Shown in pieces: positions 44,843 through 53,521 of a DNA stretch of 64,000 bases. Position 1 is the first letter of the stretch. Each line of letters begins with the position of its first letter. The stretch is from Burkholderiales bacterium RIFCSPLOWO2_12_FULL_61_40 (lineage in GTDB: Bacteria; Pseudomonadota; Gammaproteobacteria; Burkholderiales; Burkholderiaceae_C). The translations under genes were made by a program, and so were the position numbers. The notes beneath the pieces are model-generated. The model saw only the letters and a list, made by a program, of their open reading frames with translations. It was not told where the DNA came from and did no database searches. Where the stretch lies: positions 1-64,000 of the forward strand of contig MESI01000031.1 of assembly GCA_001770935.1 (NCBI GenBank), in the 5' to 3' direction.

Positions 44843-47698
44843 ATGCGCCATTACCTTGTCGGCATTGACCTCGGCACCACCCACACCGTGGTGGCCTATG
44901 CGCAGAATCCAGGGCCGGGCAGCGCGCCCGGCGGGGTAGCTCCTGATATTCAGGTGCTGCAGATCGCGCAGCGGGTGGCGCCGGGTGCGTCGGCCGCTTT
45001 ACCGCTGCTGCCCTCGGTGCGTTACCACGCCGGGGCGGGTGAGCTGGGGCCTGGGGAAGACCCCGTTGTGGTCGGGCAATGGGCGCGCCAGCTGGGCGCC
45101 CAGGTGCCGGGCCGCCTGGTGCGCAGCGCCAAAAGCTGGCTCTCGCACCCCGGCGTGGACCGCCTGGCCCCCATCCTGCCCTGGGGTGCGGCGGCCGATG
45201 TGCCCCAGGTCTCGCCGGTGGAAGCCAGTGCCAGTTACCTGCGCCATGTGCACACGGCGTGGAACCACCGGTTTCCGGGCAGCCCGCTGGCGCAGCAGGA
45301 TGTGGTGCTGACCGTGCCGGCCTCGTTTGACGAAGGCGCCCGCGCCCTGACGCTGCATGCGGCACATCTGGCGGGACTGCCCCCGCTGCGCCTGCTGGAA
45401 GAACCCCAGGCCGTGTTTTACGACTGGCTTGTGCGCCACCGGGGCCGATGGGCCACGGAGTTGGCGCAGACCCGGCTGGTGCTGGTGTGTGATGTGGGCG
45501 GCGGCACCACCGACCTCAGCCTGATCCAGGTGGAACTGGTGGACGGTGAGCCGAAGCTGACCCGCATTGGCGTGGGCCAGCATGTGATGCTGGGCGGCGA
45601 CAACATGGACCTGGCCCTGGCGCACAAGGTTGAGGCACGCCTGGCCGGTGCGGTGGCGGCGCCTGCGGGCACCCCAGGCGCACCCCGGCGCTCGGCCAGC
45701 CAGTGGTCCCAGTTGATGGAGCGCTGCCGCGTGGCCAAAGAGCAATTGCTGGCCGCCGATGCCCCTGCGCAGGTGACGGTCACGCTGGTGGGCGGCGGTG
45801 CGCGCCTGGTCGGTGGCAGCCGCTCGACCACGCTGGCGCGCGAAGACGTGGAGCGCACCCTGGTGGAGGGTTTTTTCCCGCAGGTGGAGGCCAGTGCACA
45901 GGTCCAGCACGGCCACAGCGGCATCCTGGCCCTGGGCTTGCCCTACGCCCGCGACCCGGCCATCACCCGCCACATGGCCGACTTTTTGCGCCAGCACGCG
46001 CAGGCCATGCCCGACACCTTGCTGCTCAATGGCGGGGTGTTTCACGCCAAGGCCCTGGTCCACCGGCTGGAACAAACGCTGGGCGCGTGGCGCGGCGCAC
46101 CCCTGCGCCTGCTGCACAACGACAACCCCGATGTTGCCGTGGCACGCGGCGCGGTGGCCTATGCCCTGGCGCAACAGGGGTTGGCCCCCACCATTGGCGG
46201 CGGCGCGGCGCGCAGCTACTTTTTGCTGCTGGACGACCCGCCGCAAGAGGATAAGCGGCAAGAGGGCCAGCACCCCACGGCGGCAACCCACGGACCCGGC
46301 GGCGATGCGGGCGCGCGCGGCATCTGCATCCTGCCGCGCGGCAGCGCAATCGGCCAGGAAGTCCCGCTGGCCGGGCTGACCTTTGCACTGCGCCTGGGGC
46401 AGCCGGTGCGCTTTCACCTGTTTGCCGCGGCGGCCGATGCCCCCGACCACCGGCCCTTCCAGCTCGGGGACCAGGTCCACCTGGACTCCGAGAACTTCAC
46501 GCGCCTGCCACCTGTTGCTATTGTTTTGAGAGCTGCTTGCGCATATTCCACGGGGGCTGGAGGCCTAAATGATCCACAAAATGTGCCTGTGCAGCTGCGC
46601 ACCGCGCTGACCGAAATCGGCACCCTGGAAATGCACTGCGTGCGCCTGGCCGACGCCCGCCAACGCTGGCGGCTGGAGTTTGACCTGCGGCACCAGGAGG
46701 CCGGACCCGACACTGGCGAGGGCAGCGCAGGCGAAGACCCTCTGGCGTCTGAGCGCCTAACCCAAGCAATTGAGAAAATCGACCGCGTTTTTGGCCCCGG
46801 ACCCCAGGCCCTGGCCGCCAAAGAGGTGAAGCAACTGCGCCTGCAACTGGAGCACATTCTGGGTGCGCGGGAGTGTTGGGCCACCCCCGCCTTGCGCGCG
46901 CTGTTCGACGCTTTGTGGCAACGCGCCCGGGGCCGACGCCGCTCGGCCGAGCATGAACGGGTCTGGCTCAATCTGGCCGGGTATTGCCTGCGCCCCGGTT
47001 TTGGCGACCCGCTGGACGGCTGGCGGCTGCAGCAGCTGTGGACCCAGTTCCCGCTGGGTGTGCAGCACCGCCACGACAAGCAGGTATGCGCCGAATGGTG
47101 GACGCTGTGGCGGCGGGTGGCCGGTGGCCTGGCCGCGCCCGAGCAGCTGCGCCTGCTGGAAGACTTTGCAGACAATGTGTACCGCGACGTGCTGGGGCCA
47201 CAGACCAGCGAGGTGAAACCGGTCCAGGGCAGCGCTGAGGACATGCTGCGCCTGTGCGCCTCACTGGAGCGCATCCCGCCGGACTACAAGGTGGAAATTG
47301 GCGATTGGTTGCGGGGCCGCTTGCAGGCAGACCCGGCCAGCGACATCCCCACGCTGTGGGCGCTGGGCCGCCTCGGTGCGCGCCAGCCCCTGTACGGCAA
47401 CAGACATGTCGTGGTACCGGCCGCGACCGCCAGCACCTGGGTCGAAACCCTGCTGGCGCTCGACTGGAAACGCAGTGACGCCGCCGCCTTTGCCGCTGTC
47501 CACCTGGCCCGTGTGACCGACGACCCCGCGCGTGACCTGCCCTTGGCCTTGCGGGAGCGGGTGGCGCACAAGCTGCTGGCGATCCACGCGCCGCCGCTGT
47601 GGACTGCCATGGTGCGTCACCGGGTGGAACTGGACGCGGCCACCACACGCCGCGTGTTGGGGGAATCCCTGCCGCCGGGGCTGACGCTGATGGCCTGA
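44843..47698 (+). CDS. Long Hsp70-family protein with C-terminal extension
   Basis: A 951-aa paralogue of the upstream Hsp70: VGIDLGTTHTVVAY (about 5-18), VCDVGGGTTDLSL (about 214-226), then LLNGGVFHAKAL. After the short beta domain it carries an additional ~330-residue helical domain (from about 620; ASERLTQAIEKIDRVFGPG, EHILGARECWATPALRALFD), matching the DUF3731-type extension. A dispersed repeat lies in frame at about residues 557-576 (VLRAACAYSTGAGGL) between beta strands. The gene follows the first Hsp70 by 11 nt. Function unknown; the trio is conserved and should act together. Confidence 0.86.
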   Translation: MRHYLVGIDLGTTHTVVAYAQNPGPGSAPGGVAPDIQVLQIAQRVAPGASAALPLLPSVRYHAGAGELGPGEDPVVVGQWARQLGAQVPGRLVRSAKSWLSHPGVDRLAPILPWGAAADVPQVSPVEASASYLRHVHTAWNHRFPGSPLAQQDVVLTVPASFDEGARALTLHAAHLAGLPPLRLLEEPQAVFYDWLVRHRGRWATELAQTRLVLVCDVGGGTTDLSLIQVELVDGEPKLTRIGVGQHVMLGGDNMDLALAHKVEARLAGAVAAPAGTPGAPRRSASQWSQLMERCRVAKEQLLAADAPAQVTVTLVGGGARLVGGSRSTTLAREDVERTLVEGFFPQVEASAQVQHGHSGILALGLPYARDPAITRHMADFLRQHAQAMPDTLLLNGGVFHAKALVHRLEQTLGAWRGAPLRLLHNDNPDVAVARGAVAYALAQQGLAPTIGGGAARSYFLLLDDPPQEDKRQEGQHPTAATHGPGGDAGARGICILPRGSAIGQEVPLAGLTFALRLGQPVRFHLFAAAADAPDHRPFQLGDQVHLDSENFTRLPPVAIVLRAACAYSTGAGGLNDPQNVPVQLRTALTEIGTLEMHCVRLADARQRWRLEFDLRHQEAGPDTGEGSAGEDPLASERLTQAIEKIDRVFGPGPQALAAKEVKQLRLQLEHILGARECWATPALRALFDALWQRARGRRRSAEHERVWLNLAGYCLRPGFGDPLDGWRLQQLWTQFPLGVQHRHDKQVCAEWWTLWRRVAGGLAAPEQLRLLEDFADNVYRDVLGPQTSEVKPVQGSAEDMLRLCASLERIPPDYKVEIGDWLRGRLQADPASDIPTLWALGRLGARQPLYGNRHVVVPAATASTWVETLLALDWKRSDAAAFAAVHLARVTDDPARDLPLALRERVAHKLLAIHAPPLWTAMVRHRVELDAATTRRVLGESLPPGLTLMA
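46514..46569 (+). repeat. Dispersed ~56-bp repeat, copy 2 (in frame inside Hsp70)
   Basis: Shares GAGCTGCTTGCGCA and GGGGGCTGGAGGCCTAAA with copy 1. It sits within the coding region of the long Hsp70 and keeps the frame open, adding about 19 residues (LRAACAYSTGAGGL core) that the paralogue lacks. Confidence 0.82.
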
Positions 47699-47887
47699 GT
47701 GTTGAACCAAGCGTACAACGCGGCAGTGGCTGGGCATCCATCGCCAAGGGCGGCCCATCGGACCCGCATTGCCGACCCCGTGGTCATCGGCACCCCAAAG
47801 AAATCCTGGGTGCCAACGTCGCATTTACGCCAGCAAGAAATCTGGATTGGGCTATAAAGACAGGGACCGATCAACCATTTGGGCTTC

Positions 47888-49555
47888 ATGCAACACCTTC
47901 TCAATCTTTTTGCCGCCATTGCTTTGTTGGTCTGGGGAACGTACATCGTGCGCACCGGGGTCCTGCGGGTGATGGGCGCCAATCTTCGCCATGTGCTGGC
48001 GCGCAGCGTACGCAACCGCCTGAGCGCCGTGGCGGCCGGGCTGGGGGTGGCGGGGTTGCTGCAGTCCAGCACCGCAACCTGTTTGATCCTGGCCTCTTTT
48101 GTGGCCCAGGGCCTGATTCCAACCGGCCCGGCACTGGCCGTCATGCTCGGGGCCGACGTGGGCACCAGCCTGATGGCGGTGGTGTTTTCGTTTGACCTGT
48201 CCTGGCTGTCGCCCTTGTTGATCGTGGTGGGGGTGGTGACGTTTATCTCCAGCGAGAGCACCACCATCGGGCGGCTGGGCCGGGTGGCGATCGGGCTGGG
48301 GGTGATTACCCTGGCCCTGCATTTGATTGTGGCGGCCACCCAGCCACTGACCCAGGCGCCCGTGGTGGTGGCCCTGCTGGCGGCGCTGCCCAATGAAATC
48401 ATGCTGGAGATTTTTGTCGGTGCGCTGCTGTCCGTGCTGAGCTACTCCAGTCTGGCCATCGTGTTGCTCACAGCCACCCTGGCCGCCGCCGGTGTGCTGC
48501 CCCTGGTGGTGGCCCTGGGCCTGGTGCTGGGTGCCAACCTGGGCAGCGGATTGCTGGCCATGCTGTCCACCGCCGGTTCAACGCCGCAGGCACGGCGTAT
48601 CCCGCTGGGCAACCTGCTGTTCAAAATCGCGGGCTGCCTGATTCTGATCCCCCTGATGCCGCAAATCGCCGTCCACATCACCCGCCTTACCGACTCGCCT
48701 CTGCACCTGGTGGTGGCGTTTCACCTGCTGTTCAATGTGGCACTGGCCGTGTTGTTTGTGGGCACGGTCCGTGCGCTGGGCGTGCGGCTGGATGGCTGGT
48801 TGCCCACGCCGGACAAAGCGGGCCAGACCCAGCGCCCGCAGCACCTGGACCCCACGGCCTTGACCACGCCTTCGCTGGCCATCTCCTGTGCCGCCCGTGA
48901 GGCCCTGCACCAGGCCGATGTGGTGGAAACCATGCTGCGGGGCATTTTGCCGGTGCTCAAGGACAACGACCTGGCGCTGGCCGAAAACCTGCGCCGCCAG
49001 GACGATACCGTGGACCAGCTGTATTCGGCCATCAAGTTTTACCTGACCCAGATCTCGCGCGCCGCCCTGTCCGAACGCGAGGGCAAGCGCTGGACCGACA
49101 TCATCTCCTTCACCATCAACATGGAGCAAATTGGCGACATCGTGGAGCGCGTCATTCAGGACCTGGAAGACAAAAAAATCCGCAAAAACCGCAACTTCTC
49201 GGACGCCGGCATGGCCGAGATATGCCATTTGCACGCGCGCCTGCTCTCCAACATGCGCTTGAGCATGAGTGTGTTTCTGGATGGCAGTATCGAAGACGCG
49301 CAAAAGCTGCTGGCCGAAAAGGTACTGTTCCGTGACCTGGAGCGCGAGTACGCGGCCACCCACCTGGTGCGTTTGCAGAGCAACACGCCCGAGAGCATCA
49401 ACACCAGCGCGCTGCATCTGGACCTGATCAGCGACCTCAAGCGCATCAACTCCCTGCTGTGCTCCATTGCCTATCCCATCCTGGATGCGGCCGGGGCCTT
49501 GTCCCAAACCCGTGTCAAGGCGCCTTGGCGCCAGGCCCCGCACCTGAAGACCTGA
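47888..49555 (+). CDS. Na/Pi cotransporter family protein with PhoU-like domain
   Basis: A 555-aa protein. The N-terminal half has two inverted NptA-type repeats, each with a re-entrant QSST-like motif (GVAGLLQSSTATCLILASFV, about 46-65; SVLSYSSLAIVLLTATLA, about 181-198). The C-terminal part (about 330-530) is a PhoU-like helical domain (LHQADVVETMLRGILPVL; IISFTINMEQIGDIVERV). Such proteins take up phosphate with Na+ or sense it. The ATG at 47888 was chosen over a TTG 9 nt upstream. The 190 bp before it hold nothing recognisable. Confidence 0.9.
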   Translation: MQHLLNLFAAIALLVWGTYIVRTGVLRVMGANLRHVLARSVRNRLSAVAAGLGVAGLLQSSTATCLILASFVAQGLIPTGPALAVMLGADVGTSLMAVVFSFDLSWLSPLLIVVGVVTFISSESTTIGRLGRVAIGLGVITLALHLIVAATQPLTQAPVVVALLAALPNEIMLEIFVGALLSVLSYSSLAIVLLTATLAAAGVLPLVVALGLVLGANLGSGLLAMLSTAGSTPQARRIPLGNLLFKIAGCLILIPLMPQIAVHITRLTDSPLHLVVAFHLLFNVALAVLFVGTVRALGVRLDGWLPTPDKAGQTQRPQHLDPTALTTPSLAISCAAREALHQADVVETMLRGILPVLKDNDLALAENLRRQDDTVDQLYSAIKFYLTQISRAALSEREGKRWTDIISFTINMEQIGDIVERVIQDLEDKKIRKNRNFSDAGMAEICHLHARLLSNMRLSMSVFLDGSIEDAQKLLAEKVLFRDLEREYAATHLVRLQSNTPESINTSALHLDLISDLKRINSLLCSIAYPILDAAGALSQTRVKAPWRQAPHLKT

Positions 49556-49580
49556 TGCACGGGCAGCCCGGCGCAGCGTT

Positions 49581-50147
49581 TCATCGGCGGTACTGGCGAA
49601 TCACCCGGTAGCGCTGCTCTCTGTCGCCCGTGGAGACCACCAGCGCATAACCGTGCGCCTGCCATAGCACTGGCGCACAGGCCGTGGGTGGAGCCGCAGC
49701 ACCCGCACGCCGGGCCAAAGTGACGTGGGGCTGGTAGGGACGCGCCTCCACCGCCAGGCCCAGCCCGTGCAGCACCTGCGCGAGTTGGTCGTACAGCGCC
49801 TGTAACGGCTGCGGCAGCCCGGATGCGCACAGCACGGCCAATCCGTGGGGCCAGAGCTGGGGCTGGTCCAGTTTCAATACAAACGGCTGGAAAGGCACAT
49901 CGGCACCCGATGCAATGCCTTCGGTTTGGTCGGCGCCCACATTGCCGATGAAGTGCAGGGTGACATGCCAGTCCGCGGGCAGGTAGCGCGCGCAGCCCGC
50001 GGGCCAGCGCCATTGGCGGGTGTGTGCGGTCAGTTGCGTGCGGACTTCGTCCTCAGGCCACAGCGCCAGAAAAAGGCGCTGGGTACTGGTCACGTTGGTG
50101 GTATTGGCGGCGCTAGGGTTGCTGCGGGTGTGGGACAGGTATGCCAC
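49581..50147 (-). CDS. thpR: 2'-5' RNA ligase / cyclic phosphodiesterase-like protein (ThpR)
   Basis: A 188-aa protein of the 2H phosphoesterase superfamily with both signature motifs: HVTLHFIG (about 61-68) and HVTLARR (about 142-148). ThpR hydrolyses RNA 2',3'-cyclic phosphates and can ligate tRNA halves. The first codon is GTG at 50147 with no ribosome site; a GTG about 57 nt further in is an alternative. A dispersed repeat copy lies directly upstream. Confidence 0.88.
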   Translation of the reverse strand: MAYLSHTRSNPSAANTTNVTSTQRLFLALWPEDEVRTQLTAHTRQWRWPAGCARYLPADWHVTLHFIGNVGADQTEGIASGADVPFQPFVLKLDQPQLWPHGLAVLCASGLPQPLQALYDQLAQVLHGLGLAVEARPYQPHVTLARRAGAAAPPTACAPVLWQAHGYALVVSTGDREQRYRVIRQYRR

Positions 50148-50161
50148 TGGATTTTGTAACG

Positions 50162-50215
50162 AAATGTGCCTGCAGCCCCCATAGAATAAGCGCAGGCAGC
50201 TATGAATTTAAGAGC
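50162..50215 (-). repeat. Dispersed ~56-bp repeat, copy 3
   Basis: On the minus strand reads ATAGCTGCCTGCGC, then a short turn and ATGGGGGCTGCAGGCAC, matching copies 1, 2 and 4. Intergenic, between thpR and the bL12-like gene. Confidence 0.75.
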
Positions 50216-50226
50216 GAATTGGCACG

Positions 50227-50499
50227 CTAACTGCCACCACGCACCACGTAGTAGACCGCTACGCCTGCCGCAACCAAGGCCACCCACCACCAAAGTCGTC
50301 CACCCGATGCGGGCTCTTCGCCGGGCGCGAGGGTGCGCCTGGTTTTGACCACCTGCGGTGCGGCTGCATCGACCAGGTCTTTCGACTCTTTCAAGCCCAG
50401 GCCGGTTTTTTGCCGCAGCAGCTTGATGGCCTCGATCTTGTTGCCACGCTCAAGCGCGTTAAGGACGTCGGGAGGGAGCGGGTCCGAGGGAGTCGACAT
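50227..50499 (-). CDS. bL12 C-terminal-domain-like, membrane-anchored small protein
   Basis: A 90-aa protein. Residues 10-52 match the C-terminal domain of ribosomal protein bL12 (ALERGNKIEAIKLLRQKTGLGLKESKDLVD), the surface that recruits translation GTPases; a linker and one C-terminal membrane segment (LWWWVALVAAGVAVYYVVRG, about 69-88) follow. The true bL12 has no membrane anchor. It may dock on ribosomes or GTPases at the membrane; role unknown. Single gene. Confidence 0.75.
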   Translation of the reverse strand: MSTPSDPLPPDVLNALERGNKIEAIKLLRQKTGLGLKESKDLVDAAAPQVVKTRRTLAPGEEPASGGRLWWWVALVAAGVAVYYVVRGGS

Positions 50500-50619
50500 G
50501 GATGGGTCCTTTGGTAGTGCGTATTCAGGCGGGAATGGATGTGCAGCCGGAGTGCCACAGCATAACGCCGCAGTGGGCGGTGGATCAACGCAATGAATTC
50601 ACGGGTGGCACTGGGTTTT

Positions 50620-50645
50620 TAATCCCGTCGAATTCGACGGGATTA
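50620..50645. repeat. 26-bp perfect palindrome
   Basis: Every base of 50620-50645 pairs with its mirror base; the centre is GAATTC. It lies immediately 5' of the truncated KilA-N gene. It could be a recombination scar, a restriction-linked feature or an operator. Confidence 0.85.
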
Positions 50646-50647
50646 GG

Positions 50648-51174
50648 ATGCAGGCGGGTCTGAACAGCTTCACCCTGACGCCCAAACGCTGGATTGAGAC
50701 CACAGGAGCCGTCGGCATCACCTCCAAAGCCGGACGCTATGGCGGCACGTATGCCCACAAAGACATCGCCTTCGAGTTCGCTTCCTGGGTGTCGGTTGAA
50801 TTCAAGCTCTACCTCATCAAAGAGTTTCAGCGCCTGAAAGAAACGGAGCGCGAGCAATTGGGCTGGGACATCCGCCGCAGCAGATCAACCTCATCTACGC
50901 CAGCGAGGCCGACTTGCTGAACATGGCCCTGTTTGGCAAAACCGCGAAACAGTGGCGTGATGAAAACCCCGGCAGCAAAGGCAACATCCGCGACGAGGCC
51001 AATGCCGCGCAACTGGTGTGCCTGGCTAACCTCGAAACCCTGAACGCCCATTTCATCCATCAAAGGCTGGCGCAGGCCGAGCGGCTTACCCTGCTGAACC
51101 AGACCGCCATCGGGCAAATGAAACTGCTTTTGGCAGATGTAGGCGTGCAGCGACTGGGAGGCAAGCCGCCATGA
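50648..51174 (+). pseudogene. KilA-N-domain phage-type protein, truncated and deleted
   Basis: Frame one (50648-50880) gives the KilA-N C-terminal part: LNSFTLTPKRWIETTGAVGI, GRYGGTYAHKDIAFEFASW, LIKEFQRLKETEREQLGWDI. Then a deletion shifts the frame, and 50880-51174 gives INLIYASEADLLNMALFGKT, RDEANAAQLVCLANLETLNA, AERLTLLNQTAI. The N-terminus is missing. Whole KilA-N proteins of this shape are common accessory or phage genes. Palindrome and repeat copies flank it. Confidence 0.78.
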
Positions 51175-51271
51175 ATGGGCAGCGAAACGGACATTGAAAG
51201 GCGCTCTCCAAAACCGCATCCACGCTCCCAAGAAGGCGCGTGAACGCAGCGCAGCCTGCATAAATTTGGAT

Positions 51272-51330
51272 AAAAAGTGCCTGCATCCCCCGCAGATAGT
51301 GCGCAAGCAGCTACGAAAAACATAGCGAAA
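51272..51330 (-). repeat. Dispersed ~56-bp repeat, copy 4
   Basis: Minus strand reads GTAGCTGCTTGCGCAC, then a turn, then GCGGGGGATGCAGGCAC. Intergenic, between the KilA-N remnant and the OYE-type gene. Confidence 0.78.
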
Positions 51331-51437
51331 GTCGTGCCGCACAGGGAATGTATCGCATCTGCGACAGCGCTGCCGCGCACATTCACCCGCATAGCCGTAG
51401 ACTGAACTTTTGTGCCACCCATTTCATAGGTAAGCCC

Positions 51438-52541
51438 ATGTCCAACGCCGCACCCCTGTTCCAGCCCTTTGCGCTCAAATCCCTGAAGCTACCCAACCGC
51501 ATCGTCATGGCGCCCATGACCCGTTCGTTCTCGCCCGGCGGTGTGCCCACCGACGCGGTGGGGGAGTACTACCGCAAGCGCGCCGCCGCTGCGGTGGGCT
51601 TGATCGTGTCCGAGGGCACGGTGGTCGAGCGCCCCGCCGCGTCCAACGACCTGAATGTGCCGCGCTTTTGGGGTGACGATGCGCTGGCCGGTTGGCACAA
51701 CGTGGTCAACACGGTGCACGGCGCGGGCGGCCTGATGGCGCCCCAGCTGTGGCATGTGGGCGCCGTGCGCAACCGCCGCTCCGAGTGGCAGCCGCCGCAG
51801 CCCTGGGACTCTCCTTCGGGCTACTCCACACCGGGCAAGCAGTTTTGCGAGCCCATGACGGACGAGGTCATTGCCGACACCATCGCCGCCTTTGCCCGCG
51901 CCGCAGGCGCGGCCAAGCGCCTGGGCTTTGACGCCATCGAGTTGCACGGCGCGCATGGGTATTTGATCGACCAGTTTTTCTGGGAAGGCACCAACCTGCG
52001 CGGAGACCGTTATGGCGGCAGCGACCTGGCGGCGCGCGGGCGTTTTGCGGCGGATATCCTCAAGGCCGTGCGTGCCGAGGTGGGGCCCGACTATCCCGTC
52101 ATCATCCGCCTCTCGCAATGGAAGCAGCAGGACTACGCCGTGCAGATGGCCAAGACGCCCGACGAGATGGCCGCCTGGCTGCAACCCCTGGCCGACGCGG
52201 GCGCGGACATCTTCCACTGCTCGCAGCGCCGTTTCTGGGAGCCCGAGTTTGAAGGCTCGGATTTGAACTTTGCCGGTTGGGCCAAGAAGCTCACCGGCCG
52301 CCCCACCATCACCGTGGGTTCGGTCGGTTTGAGTGGTGAGTTCATCGCCGCCTTTGGTGGAGAGTCGTCCAAACCTGCCTCGCTGGACGAGCTGCTGCGC
52401 CGCTTCAATCGGGGCGACTTCGACCTGGTGGCCGTGGGCCGCGCCCTGATCAGCGACCCCGATTGGGCCGTGAAGGTGCGCGATGGCCGCACGGCGGAGT
52501 TGTCCGACTTTTCACCGGCGGCGCTGGCAACCTTGGTCTAA
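51438..52541 (+). CDS. OYE-family NADH:flavin oxidoreductase
   Basis: A 367-aa FMN-binding TIM-barrel enzyme. LKLPNRIVMAPMTRSFS (about 18-34) is the flavin-binding N-terminus and ELHGAHGYLIDQFFWEGTN (about 176-194) the catalytic His/His site; TVGSVGLSG closes the barrel. Such enzymes reduce activated C=C bonds using NAD(P)H. The ATG at 51438 starts the conserved region directly. Single gene; natural substrate unknown. Confidence 0.9.
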   Translation: MSNAAPLFQPFALKSLKLPNRIVMAPMTRSFSPGGVPTDAVGEYYRKRAAAAVGLIVSEGTVVERPAASNDLNVPRFWGDDALAGWHNVVNTVHGAGGLMAPQLWHVGAVRNRRSEWQPPQPWDSPSGYSTPGKQFCEPMTDEVIADTIAAFARAAGAAKRLGFDAIELHGAHGYLIDQFFWEGTNLRGDRYGGSDLAARGRFAADILKAVRAEVGPDYPVIIRLSQWKQQDYAVQMAKTPDEMAAWLQPLADAGADIFHCSQRRFWEPEFEGSDLNFAGWAKKLTGRPTITVGSVGLSGEFIAAFGGESSKPASLDELLRRFNRGDFDLVAVGRALISDPDWAVKVRDGRTAELSDFSPAALATLV

Positions 52542-52549
52542 GGGCTGGC

Positions 52550-53449
52550 TCACAAGCCCCGTGCCCAGTCTGGCCGCAGGGAGGCCGCCTCGGGGCGGTC
52601 CACGGCCATTTTTACTTCCTGCAACAGGCGCTCTTTTTCGGCGCCCAGAACGCCTTTGAGCACCAGCCAGTTGGAGGCGTGGTCGCTGCGAAACACCGTG
52701 CGCTTCAACTCCAGCGCCTCAATGAACTGCACCATCTCGGCAAACAGCTCCTGCTGCTGGAGCGGCTCCCACTCGGGGAACCCTTGTCGAAACCGGTCTT
52801 CCCCTTGGGGAAAACTGACCACCAGCGTCGCCAGAAACTCGGGCTGGGTCAGGTTGGCCAGGCGCGCCGAGTTGGCGGCATGCTGGGCGGACAGTGCGCG
52901 GCCGCCCAGCCCGTTGAGCAGCATCACCGAGCGGGTGATGCCGGCTGCGCCCAGCTTGTCCAGCGCGTCCCGGGTGGTGTCCAGGGTTTCCCCTTTGTTG
53001 ACCTTGCGCAGCACCTCATCGTCGCCCGACTCCGCACCAATGTAGGCCAGGCTCAGCCCCGCCGCGCGCAACTCCTGCAACTCGGCCACGGTCTTGTTGC
53101 GCACGTTGCGCGGCAGGCAGTAGGTGGAGATGCGCCGCACCTTGGGCAGGTGCTCCCGGATCGCCTCCAGCAAGGCCATGAGCCGGCGGGTGGACAGCAC
53201 CATGGCATCGCCGTCGCCCAGAAACACCCGCTGCACCTGGCCTGCAAACTGCGCGCCGCAGTGGCGAATGGAGTCCAGCGTTTCCTGCGCGTCGCGAATG
53301 GTGAATTTCTTTTGCGGCGCGGTGTACATCTCGCAGTAGGTGCACTGGTTCCACGAGCAGCCGTTGGTCACCGGCAAGATCAGCGACTGCGCTTCACTGG
53401 GCGGGCGAAAGACCGGATTGATATAGCGAATGGGTAAATATGTGTTCAT
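52550..53449 (-). CDS. Radical SAM protein
   Basis: A 299-aa protein with the [4Fe-4S] motif CSWNQCTYC (about 31-39), spaced CX4CX2C rather than the usual CX3CX2C, and the GDGDA, IGAESGDDEVL and LLNGLGG elements of an Elp3-like radical SAM barrel. It would cleave SAM to a 5'-deoxyadenosyl radical to act on an unknown substrate. Its stop is 9 bp from the OYE stop (convergent), and its start is 72 bp from the divergent glycosyltransferase gene. Confidence 0.88.
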   Translation of the reverse strand: MNTYLPIRYINPVFRPPSEAQSLILPVTNGCSWNQCTYCEMYTAPQKKFTIRDAQETLDSIRHCGAQFAGQVQRVFLGDGDAMVLSTRRLMALLEAIREHLPKVRRISTYCLPRNVRNKTVAELQELRAAGLSLAYIGAESGDDEVLRKVNKGETLDTTRDALDKLGAAGITRSVMLLNGLGGRALSAQHAANSARLANLTQPEFLATLVVSFPQGEDRFRQGFPEWEPLQQQELFAEMVQFIEALELKRTVFRSDHASNWLVLKGVLGAEKERLLQEVKMAVDRPEAASLRPDWARGL

Positions 53450-53521
53450 TGTGAAATAACAAATGGGCGCCAAACGCCTTGGCCAAACTGCGCTCTCGAT
53501 CACATCCGTTTCCAAATCCGA

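Noticed and set aside
42699..45365. 888-codon open frame opposite the DUF2760/Hsp70 genes
   Set aside because: Shadow of the strongly conserved Hsp70 coding strand; Arg/His/Gly-rich and without start signals.
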